Assembly (NCBI GenBank): GCA_002842875.1
Contig: PHEF01000035.1
Coordinates: 1-40,347 of the forward strand
From: Alphaproteobacteria bacterium HGW-Alphaproteobacteria-3
GTDB lineage: Bacteria; Pseudomonadota; Alphaproteobacteria; Parvibaculales; Parvibaculaceae
DNA: 40,347 bases
Direction: 5' to 3'
The position numbers and the translations under genes are program-made. The notes under the pieces were generated by a model that searched no databases, had not been told where the DNA came from, and was given only the letters and a program-made list of their open reading frames with translations. Shown here piece after piece: positions 1-7,858 of the stretch. Position 1 is the first letter of the stretch, and each line of letters starts with the position of its first letter.

Positions 1-138
1 GAGCTCGCCCGCGGCAGAGGGCGCTTCAGCCGCGCCAAGCCGCGCGGCGGCCGCCGCCTCAAGCGCGGAACGCTCCAGCGGGAGACAGAAGCAGTCCTCG
101 TTGAGCTGCGAGATGGCGGCGAGATCGATCGGCTGCAT
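1..138 (-). CDS. N-terminus of an unidentified protein, cut by the window edge
   Basis: An open frame begins at the ATG read from 138 on the minus strand and runs off the window after 46 codons without a stop. It starts MQPIDLAAISQLNEDCFC and then has an alanine-rich helix-like stretch. I do not recognise the family from this fragment. The frame is accepted as real because codon use matches the neighbours (G/C in third positions) and a clear inverted repeat and AT-rich promoter-like sequence lie just upstream. The ribosome-binding site is weak (GAG about 7 bases before the ATG). Function is unknown. Confidence 0.5.
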   Translation of the reverse strand, partial: MQPIDLAAISQLNEDCFCLPLERSALEAAAAARLGAAEAPSAAGEL

Positions 139-151
139 GGGGCACTCTGAC

Positions 152-177
152 TATATAACCAGAATTACCGTTATATA
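152..177. promoter_or_regulatory. Inverted repeat TATATAAC-N10-GTTATATA, candidate operator/promoter
   Basis: Perfect 8-bp arms (152-159 and 170-177) are separated by 10 bp, so the half-site centres are 18 bp apart. The element is very AT-rich against a GC-rich background and lies 14 bp upstream of the minus-strand gene starting at 138. The arms also contain TATATA hexamers that could serve as a -10 box. This is the form of a dimeric repressor/activator site; the cognate regulator is not identifiable here. Confidence 0.45.
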
Positions 178-231
178 AGCCTGAGCGGGCAGGCTGGCAA
201 GGCCTCCGGGAGGAAAATCACCGCCCCGCCC

Positions 232-867
232 TCACGCGAAATGCTTCACCATGCGGATATGCGGGGGCACGCCATGCGAAGTGGCGATCTTCGGCACATT
301 CGTCTCGGCGAGGCGTTCAAGCCCCATGCGCTCGTAGAAGCGCACCGCCGGGTTGATCGCGGCGACATCGAGATGGAGCGAGACGCAGCCGGCCGCCTTC
401 GCGCGCTCGAAGCAATCGAGGAGGAGCTTCTCGCCGATGCCGCGCCCGCGCGCCTCCGGATGCGCGGAAAGGAAGAGGAGATACCAGGCATCTTCCGGCA
501 CCTCGGGAAAGAGCCAGGGGATGTGCCCGGCGACACTTGGCAGATGGACGAGAAGTTCGGGCGTTCCCAACTCGGCCATCGCGATCATGCCGGTGCCGAA
601 CTCGGTGGCATAGAGCGGCTGCGGGAAGCCGAGCGCGATGCCAGCAAGATGACCCTCGCTCATCGCCGCCCTGGCATGAACATGCGAGAAGGCGCCGCCC
701 TCGCGCATCCACAGATTGGACGTGATCCGCAGATAGCTGTCGAAGTCGCAATTGTAGAGACAATCGAAGACGTAGGAGCCGGTGTCGTAGATGAGACGCG
801 CGGCAAGCTCGGGCTCGATGGGCCTTGCCTGTTCCAGCACGATATTGTCCACGGTCATCGGCGTCAT
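232..867 (-). CDS. GNAT-family N-acetyltransferase
   Basis: A 211-residue protein of the GNAT superfamily, expected to move an acetyl group from acetyl-CoA to an amine, probably in the cytoplasm; the substrate is unknown. The acetyl-CoA pyrophosphate loop is visible as R140-G-R-G-I-G145 following a beta-strand (WYLLFLSAHPEA), and NPAVRFYERMGLE near the C-terminus is the usual motif B region. The N-terminal half (DTGSYVFDCLYNCDFDSYL) is longer than in minimal GNATs. The ATG at 865-867 is chosen because GAGGGAG lies 8 bases upstream (876-882); in-frame ATGs further upstream, up to 924, lack a site this good. The gene stands alone. Confidence 0.85.
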   Translation of the reverse strand: MTPMTVDNIVLEQARPIEPELAARLIYDTGSYVFDCLYNCDFDSYLRITSNLWMREGGAFSHVHARAAMSEGHLAGIALGFPQPLYATEFGTGMIAMAELGTPELLVHLPSVAGHIPWLFPEVPEDAWYLLFLSAHPEARGRGIGEKLLLDCFERAKAAGCVSLHLDVAAINPAVRFYERMGLERLAETNVPKIATSHGVPPHIRMVKHFA

Positions 868-1001
868 CTGTCTCGCTCCCTCTATTCCTGCCATCGGGCT
901 TTTTGTTGGGTGCGAGACTAGCACGCAGGATGGCGGGAGGACGCGGGCGCGGCGCGGGACCGATTGCCGCGCCCGGCGGAACGAAGCGCGAGAAGGAACA
1001 C

Positions 1002-1025
1002 GGGGGAGCCTTGCGGGGCTCCCCC
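1002..1025 (-). terminator. Hairpin downstream of the small secreted protein gene
   Basis: GGGGGAGCC and GGCTCCCCC form a perfect 9-bp stem with a 6-base loop. On the minus strand it is followed by GTGTTCCTTCT, a weak T-rich tail. It lies about 90 bp after the stop of the minus-strand gene ending at 1114, so it probably ends that transcript. Confidence 0.5.
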
Positions 1026-1113
1026 GGCCTTGGCGGCCGCCCAGGGGTGTGCGTCCGGGTAGACGCCTGCAGCGGCCGTCAGATCTCGAACGGGGCGCAT
1101 CCGCCAGAGCGCA

Positions 1114-1506
1114 TCAGCAGCCCTTGCCCTGATAGAAGGCGGTGAGAACCTGGAGGCGGATGTCTGCCTGCTGCGCCTTCTGATCGGCCGCCTGTTTCTG
1201 CTGCTGGGCGAGCGAGCTTGCGGCGCCGGTCGCCTGGAGACCGCCGATCCCGAAGCCGCCGAAATGGATGCCGACGGACTGCGCAATGCCGAGCCCGACA
1301 TCCGCGACCTGCGCCGTGGTGGAACTCGAATTGGCATCCGCAATAATTTGCTGCTGCTGGCCGATTTCGGCGGCAAGCTGCTCGCAGCTTTTCTGGGCGT
1401 CAGGCACGCCCGCAGCGGCGGCACCCGGCGCCGTCTGGGCGATCGCGGCGTGAGCGAATATCTGACCGGCAACCGCGGCCAGGACGCATGCGGTTTTCAT
1501 GTTCAT
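1114..1506 (-). CDS. Small secreted protein of unknown function
   Basis: A 130-residue protein with a clear Sec signal peptide: Lys4, a hydrophobic core, and an AIA-Q cleavage site after about residue 23. The mature part is Ala/Gln-rich with a Gly-rich centre (GIHFGGFGIGGLQATG) flanked by helix-forming Gln/Ala stretches, and has two cysteines (one in QKSCEQL, one as the last residue) that could pair in the periplasm. The ATG at 1504-1506 is preferred because GAGGGG lies 6 bases before it. I do not recognise the family. It is a single gene with its own downstream hairpin. Confidence 0.7.
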   Translation of the reverse strand: MNMKTACVLAAVAGQIFAHAAIAQTAPGAAAAGVPDAQKSCEQLAAEIGQQQQIIADANSSSTTAQVADVGLGIAQSVGIHFGGFGIGGLQATGAASSLAQQQKQAADQKAQQADIRLQVLTAFYQGKGC

Positions 1507-1633
1507 TGGAATCCCCTCGGATCGGAAACCCGGCACCCCATGTCCGGGTCTGCATGGAGAGGAGTCCTAGCGGGCGCGAGGGGCCGCCAGAATAGTGCAA
1601 ATGGACCAAAGGTGAGACGGGGCGGAAGACGCG

Positions 1634-3359
1634 TCAGCCTTCGCGCAGGCGCGCGAAAATTTCCTCGTGACGCTTGTTGACGAAGCAATGCCCGTCGCCG
1701 GGAAAGGCTCGGATTTCGGCTGGTTCGATGCCGACTTCGGCAAGGCGGCGCTTCATCTCGCCGAGCGGCACGACGCCATCCTCCTCGCCATGCCAGACGA
1801 GGACGGGCGCCGTAACGCCGGTGAGGTCGAGCGAGACGCCATCGAGATAGAGCTGCGACTCGCGCAAGAGCCCCGCATAGGTATGCGCCACGGTTTCCAT
1901 AGTGCTGCGGATCATCGCCGCTTCGAGCGACGGTGTTGCGCGGATGAGCGCGACATCGGCGGGCGACGGCTCGAAGAATTTGTAGACGAGCGGCCGGATG
2001 AAATTGCGCGACATCTTCGCGCGCAGGATGAAGAGCGTCGAGTCGAGCAGCCAGGGATAGCGTTTGAGATTGTTGAAGAAGGCGCCGAGCATGCCGACCG
2101 GCTTCCTCGCATTTTTCCGGGCGTCTTCCGGAACGCCGAGACGCGCCGAGGCAAGATGCGGAAGAACGCGCGGTGAGCCGGAAACGATCGAGCCCGAGCG
2201 CATCGGCGAAGTGCTCGAGGTCGCGCGCGAAACTTTCGAAGGTGAGGTCCGGATCGGCGGTGGAAGACCCCGTGCCCGGCCGTTCGACCACGATATAGCG
2301 AAGCCCGGCGCGCTTCGCCGCTTCCGCTTCGGGCGGCCAGAGCCAGGAACTGCTGACGGAACTTGGCAGGAGAATGACGGGAACGCCGCCGCGCAGGCCA
2401 TAGTCGCGATACGCAAGACGCCGTCCGTCCGGCAGATCGGCAAAGGACAGCGGCACCTCGCCCGCCACGGTGGAAGCGGAACTCTCGCTCGTATCTTCCG
2501 GAGCGCGCATATAGGCGGCGAGTTGCGAAAGTTCCGTCAGATGACGGATCAAATCGCCCTGCCGGTTGACCCCGAGCTTTTCGAAGACGCTCTTGATCTG
2601 GTTGCGCGCCGTGTTGACAGAGATGTTGAGCTTCGCCGCCGCTTCCTTGAGCGAGAGCCCGTCCCGCAGCGCAGCCGCAAGCCGCGCTTCCGCCGGCGTG
2701 AGGCCGAACGTGTCGCGATACATGCGCGTCGCATCGCCGTCCGCCTCGCGGGACGGCGCGACGAAGGCGACGGCGCCGCGCCGCACGGAAGCAGGAAGAT
2801 CGAGACGGCGGCGAAGCACATCCGGCAGGCTTTCTTCCGCAACGAGATAACCGAAGACAGCCTCCTCGCCATCTTCGAGCACCAGCCGGAGCAGCACGGG
2901 GCCGCCCCCGCCCGCCGCAACGGAGGAAGCGAGCGAACGGAACCGCGCGGCGTTTTCAGGATCGGTAAAGGCGAGAAGACTGCCCGGAGCGAGCGACCGG
3001 CAGAAGGGCGCCAACATTCCGGCAGCAGCCGGCGAGATGTCGAGAAGGCGGAAGTCGCGCCCGACGATCATGTGGCACCAGGCGGGCCCGGCATCCGGCT
3101 CTGGCCGCGTGTCGCGCAGGCGCATCGCAATATCCTGCGCGCGGGAGAGATGCGCGCGCATGCCGTCCGCGAGCGGCGCGATGTCGGCGCCCGCGCCGAT
3201 CTCGTCGAGGAGGGAATTCATCTCCTCCCAGTTTTCGGGATCGGTGGCATAGCCATAGATCGCGTCGAGCGCGACCGCGAGATCGGGGCGGGACGGCTCG
3301 TCGTGCGCGGCACCGCCCGCGCGCGTCTCGTCGTCAATACCTGAACCCGGCCCGGACAC
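1634..3359 (-). pseudogene. LuxR-type HTH/alpha-beta hydrolase fusion, broken by an internal deletion and frameshift
   Basis: Translation from a GTG at 3359 (GAGGGG 6 bases upstream) gives an N-terminal sensor-like region, a LuxR-type helix-turn-helix at about residues 220-277 (LTPAEARLAAALRDGLSLKE, NTARNQIKSVFEKLGV), then the start of an alpha/beta hydrolase (PVILLPSS oxyanion region, VVERPGTGSS). At about 2166-2174, after LGLDRFRLT, the frame is lost. The rest of the hydrolase continues in another frame from about 2165 to 1634, with VLVWHGEEDGVVP (acid region) and FPGDGHCFV (catalytic His region). The nucleophile elbow (G-x-S-x-G) expected between RFRLT and the next helices is missing altogether, so roughly 20 codons have been lost as well as the frame. 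The family links a transcription factor to a hydrolase-like sensor domain. As written it cannot make a working hydrolase; a truncated HTH protein could still be made. Confidence 0.8.
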
Positions 3360-3462
3360 ACCCAACCCCTCGCAAACGGCACCCGGCGCTCGCGCGGGCC
3401 GCAGCGATGTTAGGACGGATGGGACACAGGGAAAACAGCAATCGGCGGAATTGATGCCGTCC

Positions 3463-3726
3463 TCAGATCATGCCGAGCGCGCTCATGTAGAGATCGAGGA
3501 TCGCTTCCTGCTCCTGGCGTTCGGCCTTGTCCTGCTTGCGCAGGCGGATCACCTGACGAAGCGTCTTGGTGTCGAAGCCGTTGCCCTTCGCTTCCGCGTA
3601 GACTTCCTTGATGTCGTTCGCGATGGCCGCTTTTTCTTCCTCGAGGCGCTCGATGCGCTCGACGACGGACCTGAGCTGGTCCTGTGCGACGCCACCCGTA
3701 TTCGCAGGCGTATTGCCGTCCGCCAT
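3463..3726 (-). CDS. gapR: GapR/DUF2312 family nucleoid-associated protein
   Basis: An 87-residue protein matching the DUF2312/UPF0335 family, whose Caulobacter member GapR binds overtwisted AT-rich DNA and acts with topoisomerases ahead of replication and transcription. The diagnostic stretch is [18 protein letters not shown] then [20 protein letters not shown], followed by a basic helix ([20 protein letters not shown]). The first half is strongly coiled-coil, consistent with dimer formation. The ATG at 3726 is chosen with GTGGAG about 8 bases upstream; a GTG five codons earlier is possible. Length is normal for the family. Confidence 0.9.
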   Translation of the reverse strand: MADGNTPANTGGVAQDQLRSVVERIERLEEEKAAIANDIKEVYAEAKGNGFDTKTLRQVIRLRKQDKAERQEQEAILDLYMSALGMI

Positions 3727-3768
3727 GTTGCGCCACTCCACTTACTGAAAATTGCCGTGAGGCGCGCG

Positions 3769-3797
3769 ACGATAGAGGCGCGCGCCCGGCCCGGCAA
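3769..3797 (-). promoter_or_regulatory. Candidate sigma-70-type promoter of gapR
   Basis: On the minus strand TTGCCG (3792-3797) and TATCGT (3769-3774) are separated by exactly 17 bp. Transcription would start near 3762, leaving a leader of about 35 bases before the gapR ATG. Each box matches consensus at four of six positions, reasonable for a high-GC alphaproteobacterium. Confidence 0.45.
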
Positions 3798-3856
3798 TAT
3801 GCGAGGGGCAAGAAAGCTGTGGATAGAGATGTGGATGAACGGTGGACGGTTCCGGG

Positions 3857-4159
3857 TCAGCCGTGGCTTTTCTTCTGCGCCGCCTCGAAAGCCGCCATCT
3901 GCGCGGGCGTGGCTTCCGCCTGATGCTTCTTCTTCCACTCGGCGAAAGGTTCGCCATAAACGTGAGCCCGCGCCTCGTCCTTCGAGACCGCGATGCCTTT
4001 TTCTTCCGCCGCTTCCGCGTACCAGTCCGCGAGGCAGTTGCGGCAGAAGCCGGCAAGGATCATCAGGTCGATGTTCTGAACGTCGGTGCGGGCGCGCAAA
4101 TGGCCGGTGAGACGGCGAAAGGCCGCGGCCTCGAGTTCGGTCTGCGTGGTCTTGTCCAT
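3857..4159 (-). CDS. DUF1244 family protein
   Basis: A 100-residue protein with the hallmark DUF1244 segment TDVQNIDLMILAGFCRNCLA followed by DWY and a second helix containing KGIAVSKDEARAHVYG. The family is small, cytoplasmic and restricted mainly to proteobacteria; its biochemical role is not established. The two close cysteines (CRNC) could bind metal, which is inference. The ATG at 4159 has GGAGG five bases upstream. The C-terminus is a charged Ala/Lys helix. The gene lies upstream of gapR on the same strand, 130 bp away, and gapR has its own candidate promoter in the gap. Confidence 0.88.
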   Translation of the reverse strand: MDKTTQTELEAAAFRRLTGHLRARTDVQNIDLMILAGFCRNCLADWYAEAAEEKGIAVSKDEARAHVYGEPFAEWKKKHQAEATPAQMAAFEAAQKKSHG

Positions 4160-4244
4160 CTGAACCTCCACTCTCACTTCAAAGGTCTCCGGGACGTTAC
4201 CCGAGGTCTGTCATGCACAAAATATAATTCCAAATTCCCTCATC

Positions 4245-4278
4245 CGTCATTGCGAGGCCGCAGGCCAAAGCAATGACG
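4245..4278. repeat. REP-like palindromic element
   Basis: The arms CGTCATTGC (4245-4253) and GCAATGACG (4270-4278) are perfectly complementary. Inside them GGCC-GCA-GGCC (4256-4266) forms a second small palindrome. CGTCATTGCGAG-type sequences are a well-known class of dispersed intergenic palindromes in alphaproteobacteria. It lies directly after the stop of the minus-strand amidohydrolase gene, where it could also act as a transcript end, although there is no T-run. Confidence 0.6.
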
Positions 4279-4285
4279 AGGCTGT

Positions 4286-5119
4286 TCATGGCGATATGGG
4301 GAGCGAGGGATCGGCATGCGAGCCGAAGAAGCGGATGTCGCGAAGCCCCGGCAGCGATGCGGCGCCGGCGAGATGACGGGCGTAGCGCGATGCCCATTCG
4401 GCCTGCCCCTCTTCGCTCTCGATCAGGTCCTGGCGGATTTCGATGAGCACATGCGGAAGCCCGTGAACGGTGGCGTGGGCGTACATGCAGTCGTTCCTGA
4501 GGCGGCCCGTATAGGGCTCGTTGTCGCCTGCGGTAAACCCCTCGGCACGCAATGCGGCCAGCAGCGGCCGGACGAGACGGTCGTCGCGGTCCCACAGGAG
4601 ACCCGTCTCCCAGGGCCGCACGAAAGAGCGCCAGCGCGGCGTGAAGCTGTGAACCGAGACGATGACGGGCACGATGCCTTGTTCCCGCGCGCGGGCGACC
4701 AGTCTTTCGATCTCGCCATGATAGGGCGCGTGAAAGCGGGCAATGCGGCGCGCGAACTCCTGCGGGTTCCGGCGCGCATCGACGTCCCTGTTGCCGGGAA
4801 CGACGGCGCCGTCCGAGAGTTTCATGACGATGGTCGGATCGTCCTCGCCGCGGTTGAGGTCGATCAGGAGCCGCGAGAAGCGGCCGAGCACGGCGGGTGC
4901 GGCAAGGGCCGCCGCGAGACGGCGGGCGACACCGGCGGCGCCGATGTCCCAGGCGATATGACGCTCGAACTCCCGCGCGGGCAGGCCGAGCGTGCCGTAT
5001 TCGGGCGGCAAGGCGTTCGAGGCATGGTCGCAAACGACGATGAAATCCGCCCGCGCTTGCGGATCGACAAGCTCGAAAGGCAAAAGTTCGCCGGATGCGG
5101 GGTTTGGCATATCGTGCAT
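4286..5119 (-). CDS. N-formylglutamate amidohydrolase family protein (first copy)
   Basis: A 277-residue protein of the N-formylglutamate amidohydrolase family, which removes formate from N-formylglutamate (last step of one histidine-degradation route) or acts on related N-acyl amino acids. Family motifs are visible: VVCDHASNALPPEY (metal-binding Asp/His), HIAWDIGA, LIDLNR, VPVIVSVHSFTP and HVLIEIRQDLI. No hut genes are nearby, so a role in histidine catabolism cannot be assumed. The ATG at 5119 is used; another lies three codons downstream. Neither has a strong ribosome-binding site. It is divergent from glycerate kinase with only 20 bp between the start codons. A second, diverged family member is encoded at 30035-30991. 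Confidence 0.85.
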   Translation of the reverse strand: MHDMPNPASGELLPFELVDPQARADFIVVCDHASNALPPEYGTLGLPAREFERHIAWDIGAAGVARRLAAALAAPAVLGRFSRLLIDLNRGEDDPTIVMKLSDGAVVPGNRDVDARRNPQEFARRIARFHAPYHGEIERLVARAREQGIVPVIVSVHSFTPRWRSFVRPWETGLLWDRDDRLVRPLLAALRAEGFTAGDNEPYTGRLRNDCMYAHATVHGLPHVLIEIRQDLIESEEGQAEWASRYARHLAGAASLPGLRDIRFFGSHADPSLPISP

Positions 5120-5139
5120 CGGCGCACTATACCTGAGGC

Positions 5140-6431
5140 ATGGCAGGGAACGACCCCGAATCAAGGGCGATACTGAGGCGTCTCTACGAAGCGGCGGTGC
5201 GCGACGCCATGCCCGAACATTGCCTGCCGCCGCACCTGCCCGTGCCGCCCGCGCCGGAGCAGGGACGGCTCGTCATCTTCGCCATCGGCAAGGCCGCCGC
5301 TTCCATGGCGGCGGCGGCGGAGGACTGGTACGACCGCCACCATCCGGGCACGCATATCGAGGGGCTGGCGCTGACGCGCTATGGCCATGGCCGCCCGACG
5401 CGGCATGTGGAAGTGCTGGAGGCGGGCCACCCGATCCCCGACGCGGCGGGCGAGGCGGCCTCGAAGCGGCTGCTCAGGCTTGCCGAATGGGTGGGGCCTG
5501 AAGACCTCGCGCTGGTGCTCCTGTCGGGCGGCGGCTCGGCGCTCACCGTGCAGCCGATGCGCGGGCTCACGCTCGACGACGAAATTTTTCTCACCCGCGC
5601 GCTGCTCGCATCCGGCAAGCCCATCGGCGACATCAATTGCGTGCGCAAGCACATCTCGCGCATCAAGGGCGGCAGGCTCGCCGAGACGATCCATCCCGCG
5701 CGCTCGGTGACGCTGGCGATTTCCGACGTGGCGGGCGACAATCCGAGCACCATCGCCTCCGGCCCTACCGTGCCCGATACGACGGCGAAAGCCCGTGTGA
5801 TGGCCGTGCTCGACAGCCTGCGGCCGCCCATCCCGGCCGGCCTGCGCGAGCGGATCGCCGCGCTTCCCGAAACGCCGAAACCCGGCGCGGAAATATTCAC
5901 CCATGCAACCTACGCGCTGGTCGCGAGCGGCACGGGATCGCTCGGCGCGGCGGCGGCCATCGCGCGCGAGGAAGGATACGCGCCCGTGGCGCTCGGCTGC
6001 GCGATCGAGGGCGAAGCGCGCGCCCTCGCGCAGACGCATGCAAGCCTCGCCCTTGCCGCACGCGCCGAGGGGCGCAAGGCCGCCATCATTTCGGGCGGCG
6101 AAGCAGCCGTGACCTTCGGCGAAGGCGAGCCTGGAAAAGGCGGGCCGAACCAGGAATATGCGCTGGCGCTCGCCATCGCGCTCCAGGGCGCAGCGGACAT
6201 TTCCGCGCTTGCCGCCGACACGGACGGCATCGACGGCGGCTCCGGCGCGGCCGACGATCCGGCGGGCGCCATCGTCACGCCGTCGACGCTTGCCCGTGGC
6301 AGAGAGAAGGGCCTCGACGCGCAAGCCTTTCTCGACCGCCACGATTCCGGCACCTTCTTCGCCGGGCTCGGCGACCTGGTGAGAACGGGCCCGAGTTACA
6401 CGAATGTGAACGATTTCGCTCCCCCCTTTGA
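5140..6431 (+). CDS. Glycerate 2-kinase (MOFRL/DUF4147 family) with abnormal C-terminal junction
   Basis: About 430 residues matching the glycerate kinase family (TtuD/GckA type), which phosphorylates D-glycerate to 2-phosphoglycerate and feeds lower glycolysis. Motifs: VIFAIGKAAASMAAAAEDWY, LLSGGGSAL, CVRKHISRIKGGRLA, SDVAGDNPSTIASGPTVPD, and the MOFRL part with GEAAVTF, GGPNQEYALALA and TDGIDG. The family normally ends shortly after TNVND. Here the frame reads TNVNDF and then runs on through the whole pyruvate kinase region in the wrong frame to 8007. One extra C in the C6 run at 6421-6426 would place a TGA at 6429-6431 overlapping the TTG start of pyruvate kinase; a small deletion at this spot is the other explanation. 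The end at 6431 assumes the repaired frame. Confidence 0.8.
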
Positions 6432-7855
6432 CCCGCCGCCGCAACGTCAAGATCATCGCCACGTTGGGGCCCGCCTCCGACAATCCCGACATGATCCGCA
6501 AGCTCTTCGAGGCGGGCGCGGACGTCTTCCGGCTCAACATGAGCCATCTCGACCACAAGAACCTGAAACGCGTACATGCCGCCGTGCGGCAGGTGGAGCG
6601 CGAGGTGGAGCGGCCGATCGGCATTCTCGCCGACCTGCAGGGGCCGAAGCTCCGGATCGGCGAGATGAAGGACGGCAGCGCCATGCTCGACAGGGGCGCG
6701 CGCTTCCGCCTCGACACGTCGCAGAAGGCGGGCGACGCCTCGCGCGCCTACCTCCCCCATCCGGTGATCTTCGACGCGGTGAGCGCCGGGCAGACGCTTC
6801 TTCTCGACGACGGCAAGATCCGCCTCGCCGTGAAGGGCAAGGGCCCCGACCATATCGACACGGAAGTCGTGGTGGGCGGCAAGCTTTCGAGCCGCAAGGG
6901 CGTGAGCCTTCCCGACACGCTGCTGCCCCTGACGGCGCTGACGGAAAAGGACCGCAACGACCTCGATGCGGCGCTCGAACTGGGCGTCGACTGGGTAGCG
7001 CTTTCCTTCGTGCAGCGCCCGGACGACGTCGCCGAAGTGCGCAAGATCGCGCGCGGCCGCGCGGCCGTTCTCGCCAAGATCGAGAAGCCGCAGGCGCTCG
7101 AACATCTGGAAGGTATTCTCGAAATATCGGACGCGATCATGGTCGCCCGCGGCGATCTCGGCGTGGAGCTTCCGCTCGAACAGGTGCCGGGCTGGCAGAA
7201 GCGGCTGACGCGCGCGGCGCGCCGGACGGGCAAGCCCGTGGTCGTCGCCACGCAGATGCTCGAAAGCATGATCTCCTCGCCGACACCGACGCGCGCCGAA
7301 GTGTCCGACGTCGCAACCGCCGTCTTCGAGGGCGCCGATGCGATCATGCTTTCGGCCGAATCGGCAGCGGGCGAATTCCCGATCGAGGCGGTAGCGATGA
7401 TGGACCGTGTTGCGCAATCGGTCGAAGGCGATCCGACCTATCCCGGCATCATCTATTCGCAGCGCACGGAGCCGGAAGCGACGGGCGCCGACGCGATTGC
7501 GGCAGCGGCGCATTCCGTCGCCGACACGCTGAACGCGGCGGCCATCGTCTGCTGGACGAATTCCGGCTCGACGGGCCTTCGCGTCGCCCGCGAACGCCCG
7601 CTCTTTCCGATCGTCGTGCTGACGCCCATCAAGGCGACGGCGCGCCGCCTCGCCCTCGTCTGGGGGTTGCATTGCGTGCTGACGGAGGACGCGACCGATC
7701 TCGAAGACCTCGCGGAGCGCGCCTGCCGCATTGCCTATCGCGAAGGCTTCGCCCAGCCCGGCAAGCGCATCGTCGTGACGGCGGGCGTGCCGCTCGGCAC
7801 GCCGGGCGCGACGAACATGCTGCGCGTGGCATTCGTGGGCAGGCACGAGGAATAG
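6428..7855 (+). CDS. pyk: Pyruvate kinase
   Basis: A 475-residue pyruvate kinase, converting phosphoenolpyruvate and ADP to pyruvate and ATP. All core motifs are present: KIIATLGPAS at the start, FRLNMSH (substrate-binding Arg), ILADLQGPKLRIGE, AKIEKPQALE with the catalytic Lys, MVARGDLGVE (metal-binding Asp) and the signature region ATQMLESMI to ADAIMLSAESAAGE. The C-terminal regulatory domain is complete (VVLTPIKATARRL, IVVTAGVP). No ATG is available: the frame opens after a stop at 6407-6409 and the best start is TTG at 6428, or an ATT at 6413, neither with a clear ribosome-binding site. It may depend on translational coupling to glycerate kinase, whose product enters the same pathway two steps earlier. 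Confidence 0.92.
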   Translation: MTRRRNVKIIATLGPASDNPDMIRKLFEAGADVFRLNMSHLDHKNLKRVHAAVRQVEREVERPIGILADLQGPKLRIGEMKDGSAMLDRGARFRLDTSQKAGDASRAYLPHPVIFDAVSAGQTLLLDDGKIRLAVKGKGPDHIDTEVVVGGKLSSRKGVSLPDTLLPLTALTEKDRNDLDAALELGVDWVALSFVQRPDDVAEVRKIARGRAAVLAKIEKPQALEHLEGILEISDAIMVARGDLGVELPLEQVPGWQKRLTRAARRTGKPVVVATQMLESMISSPTPTRAEVSDVATAVFEGADAIMLSAESAAGEFPIEAVAMMDRVAQSVEGDPTYPGIIYSQRTEPEATGADAIAAAAHSVADTLNAAAIVCWTNSGSTGLRVARERPLFPIVVLTPIKATARRLALVWGLHCVLTEDATDLEDLAERACRIAYREGFAQPGKRIVVTAGVPLGTPGATNMLRVAFVGRHEE

Positions 7856-7858
7856 GCG

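Noticed and set aside
2064..3344. A long plus-strand open frame opposite the LuxR/hydrolase gene
   Set aside because: The product is Arg-rich and featureless, while the minus strand encodes a clear HTH and hydrolase.
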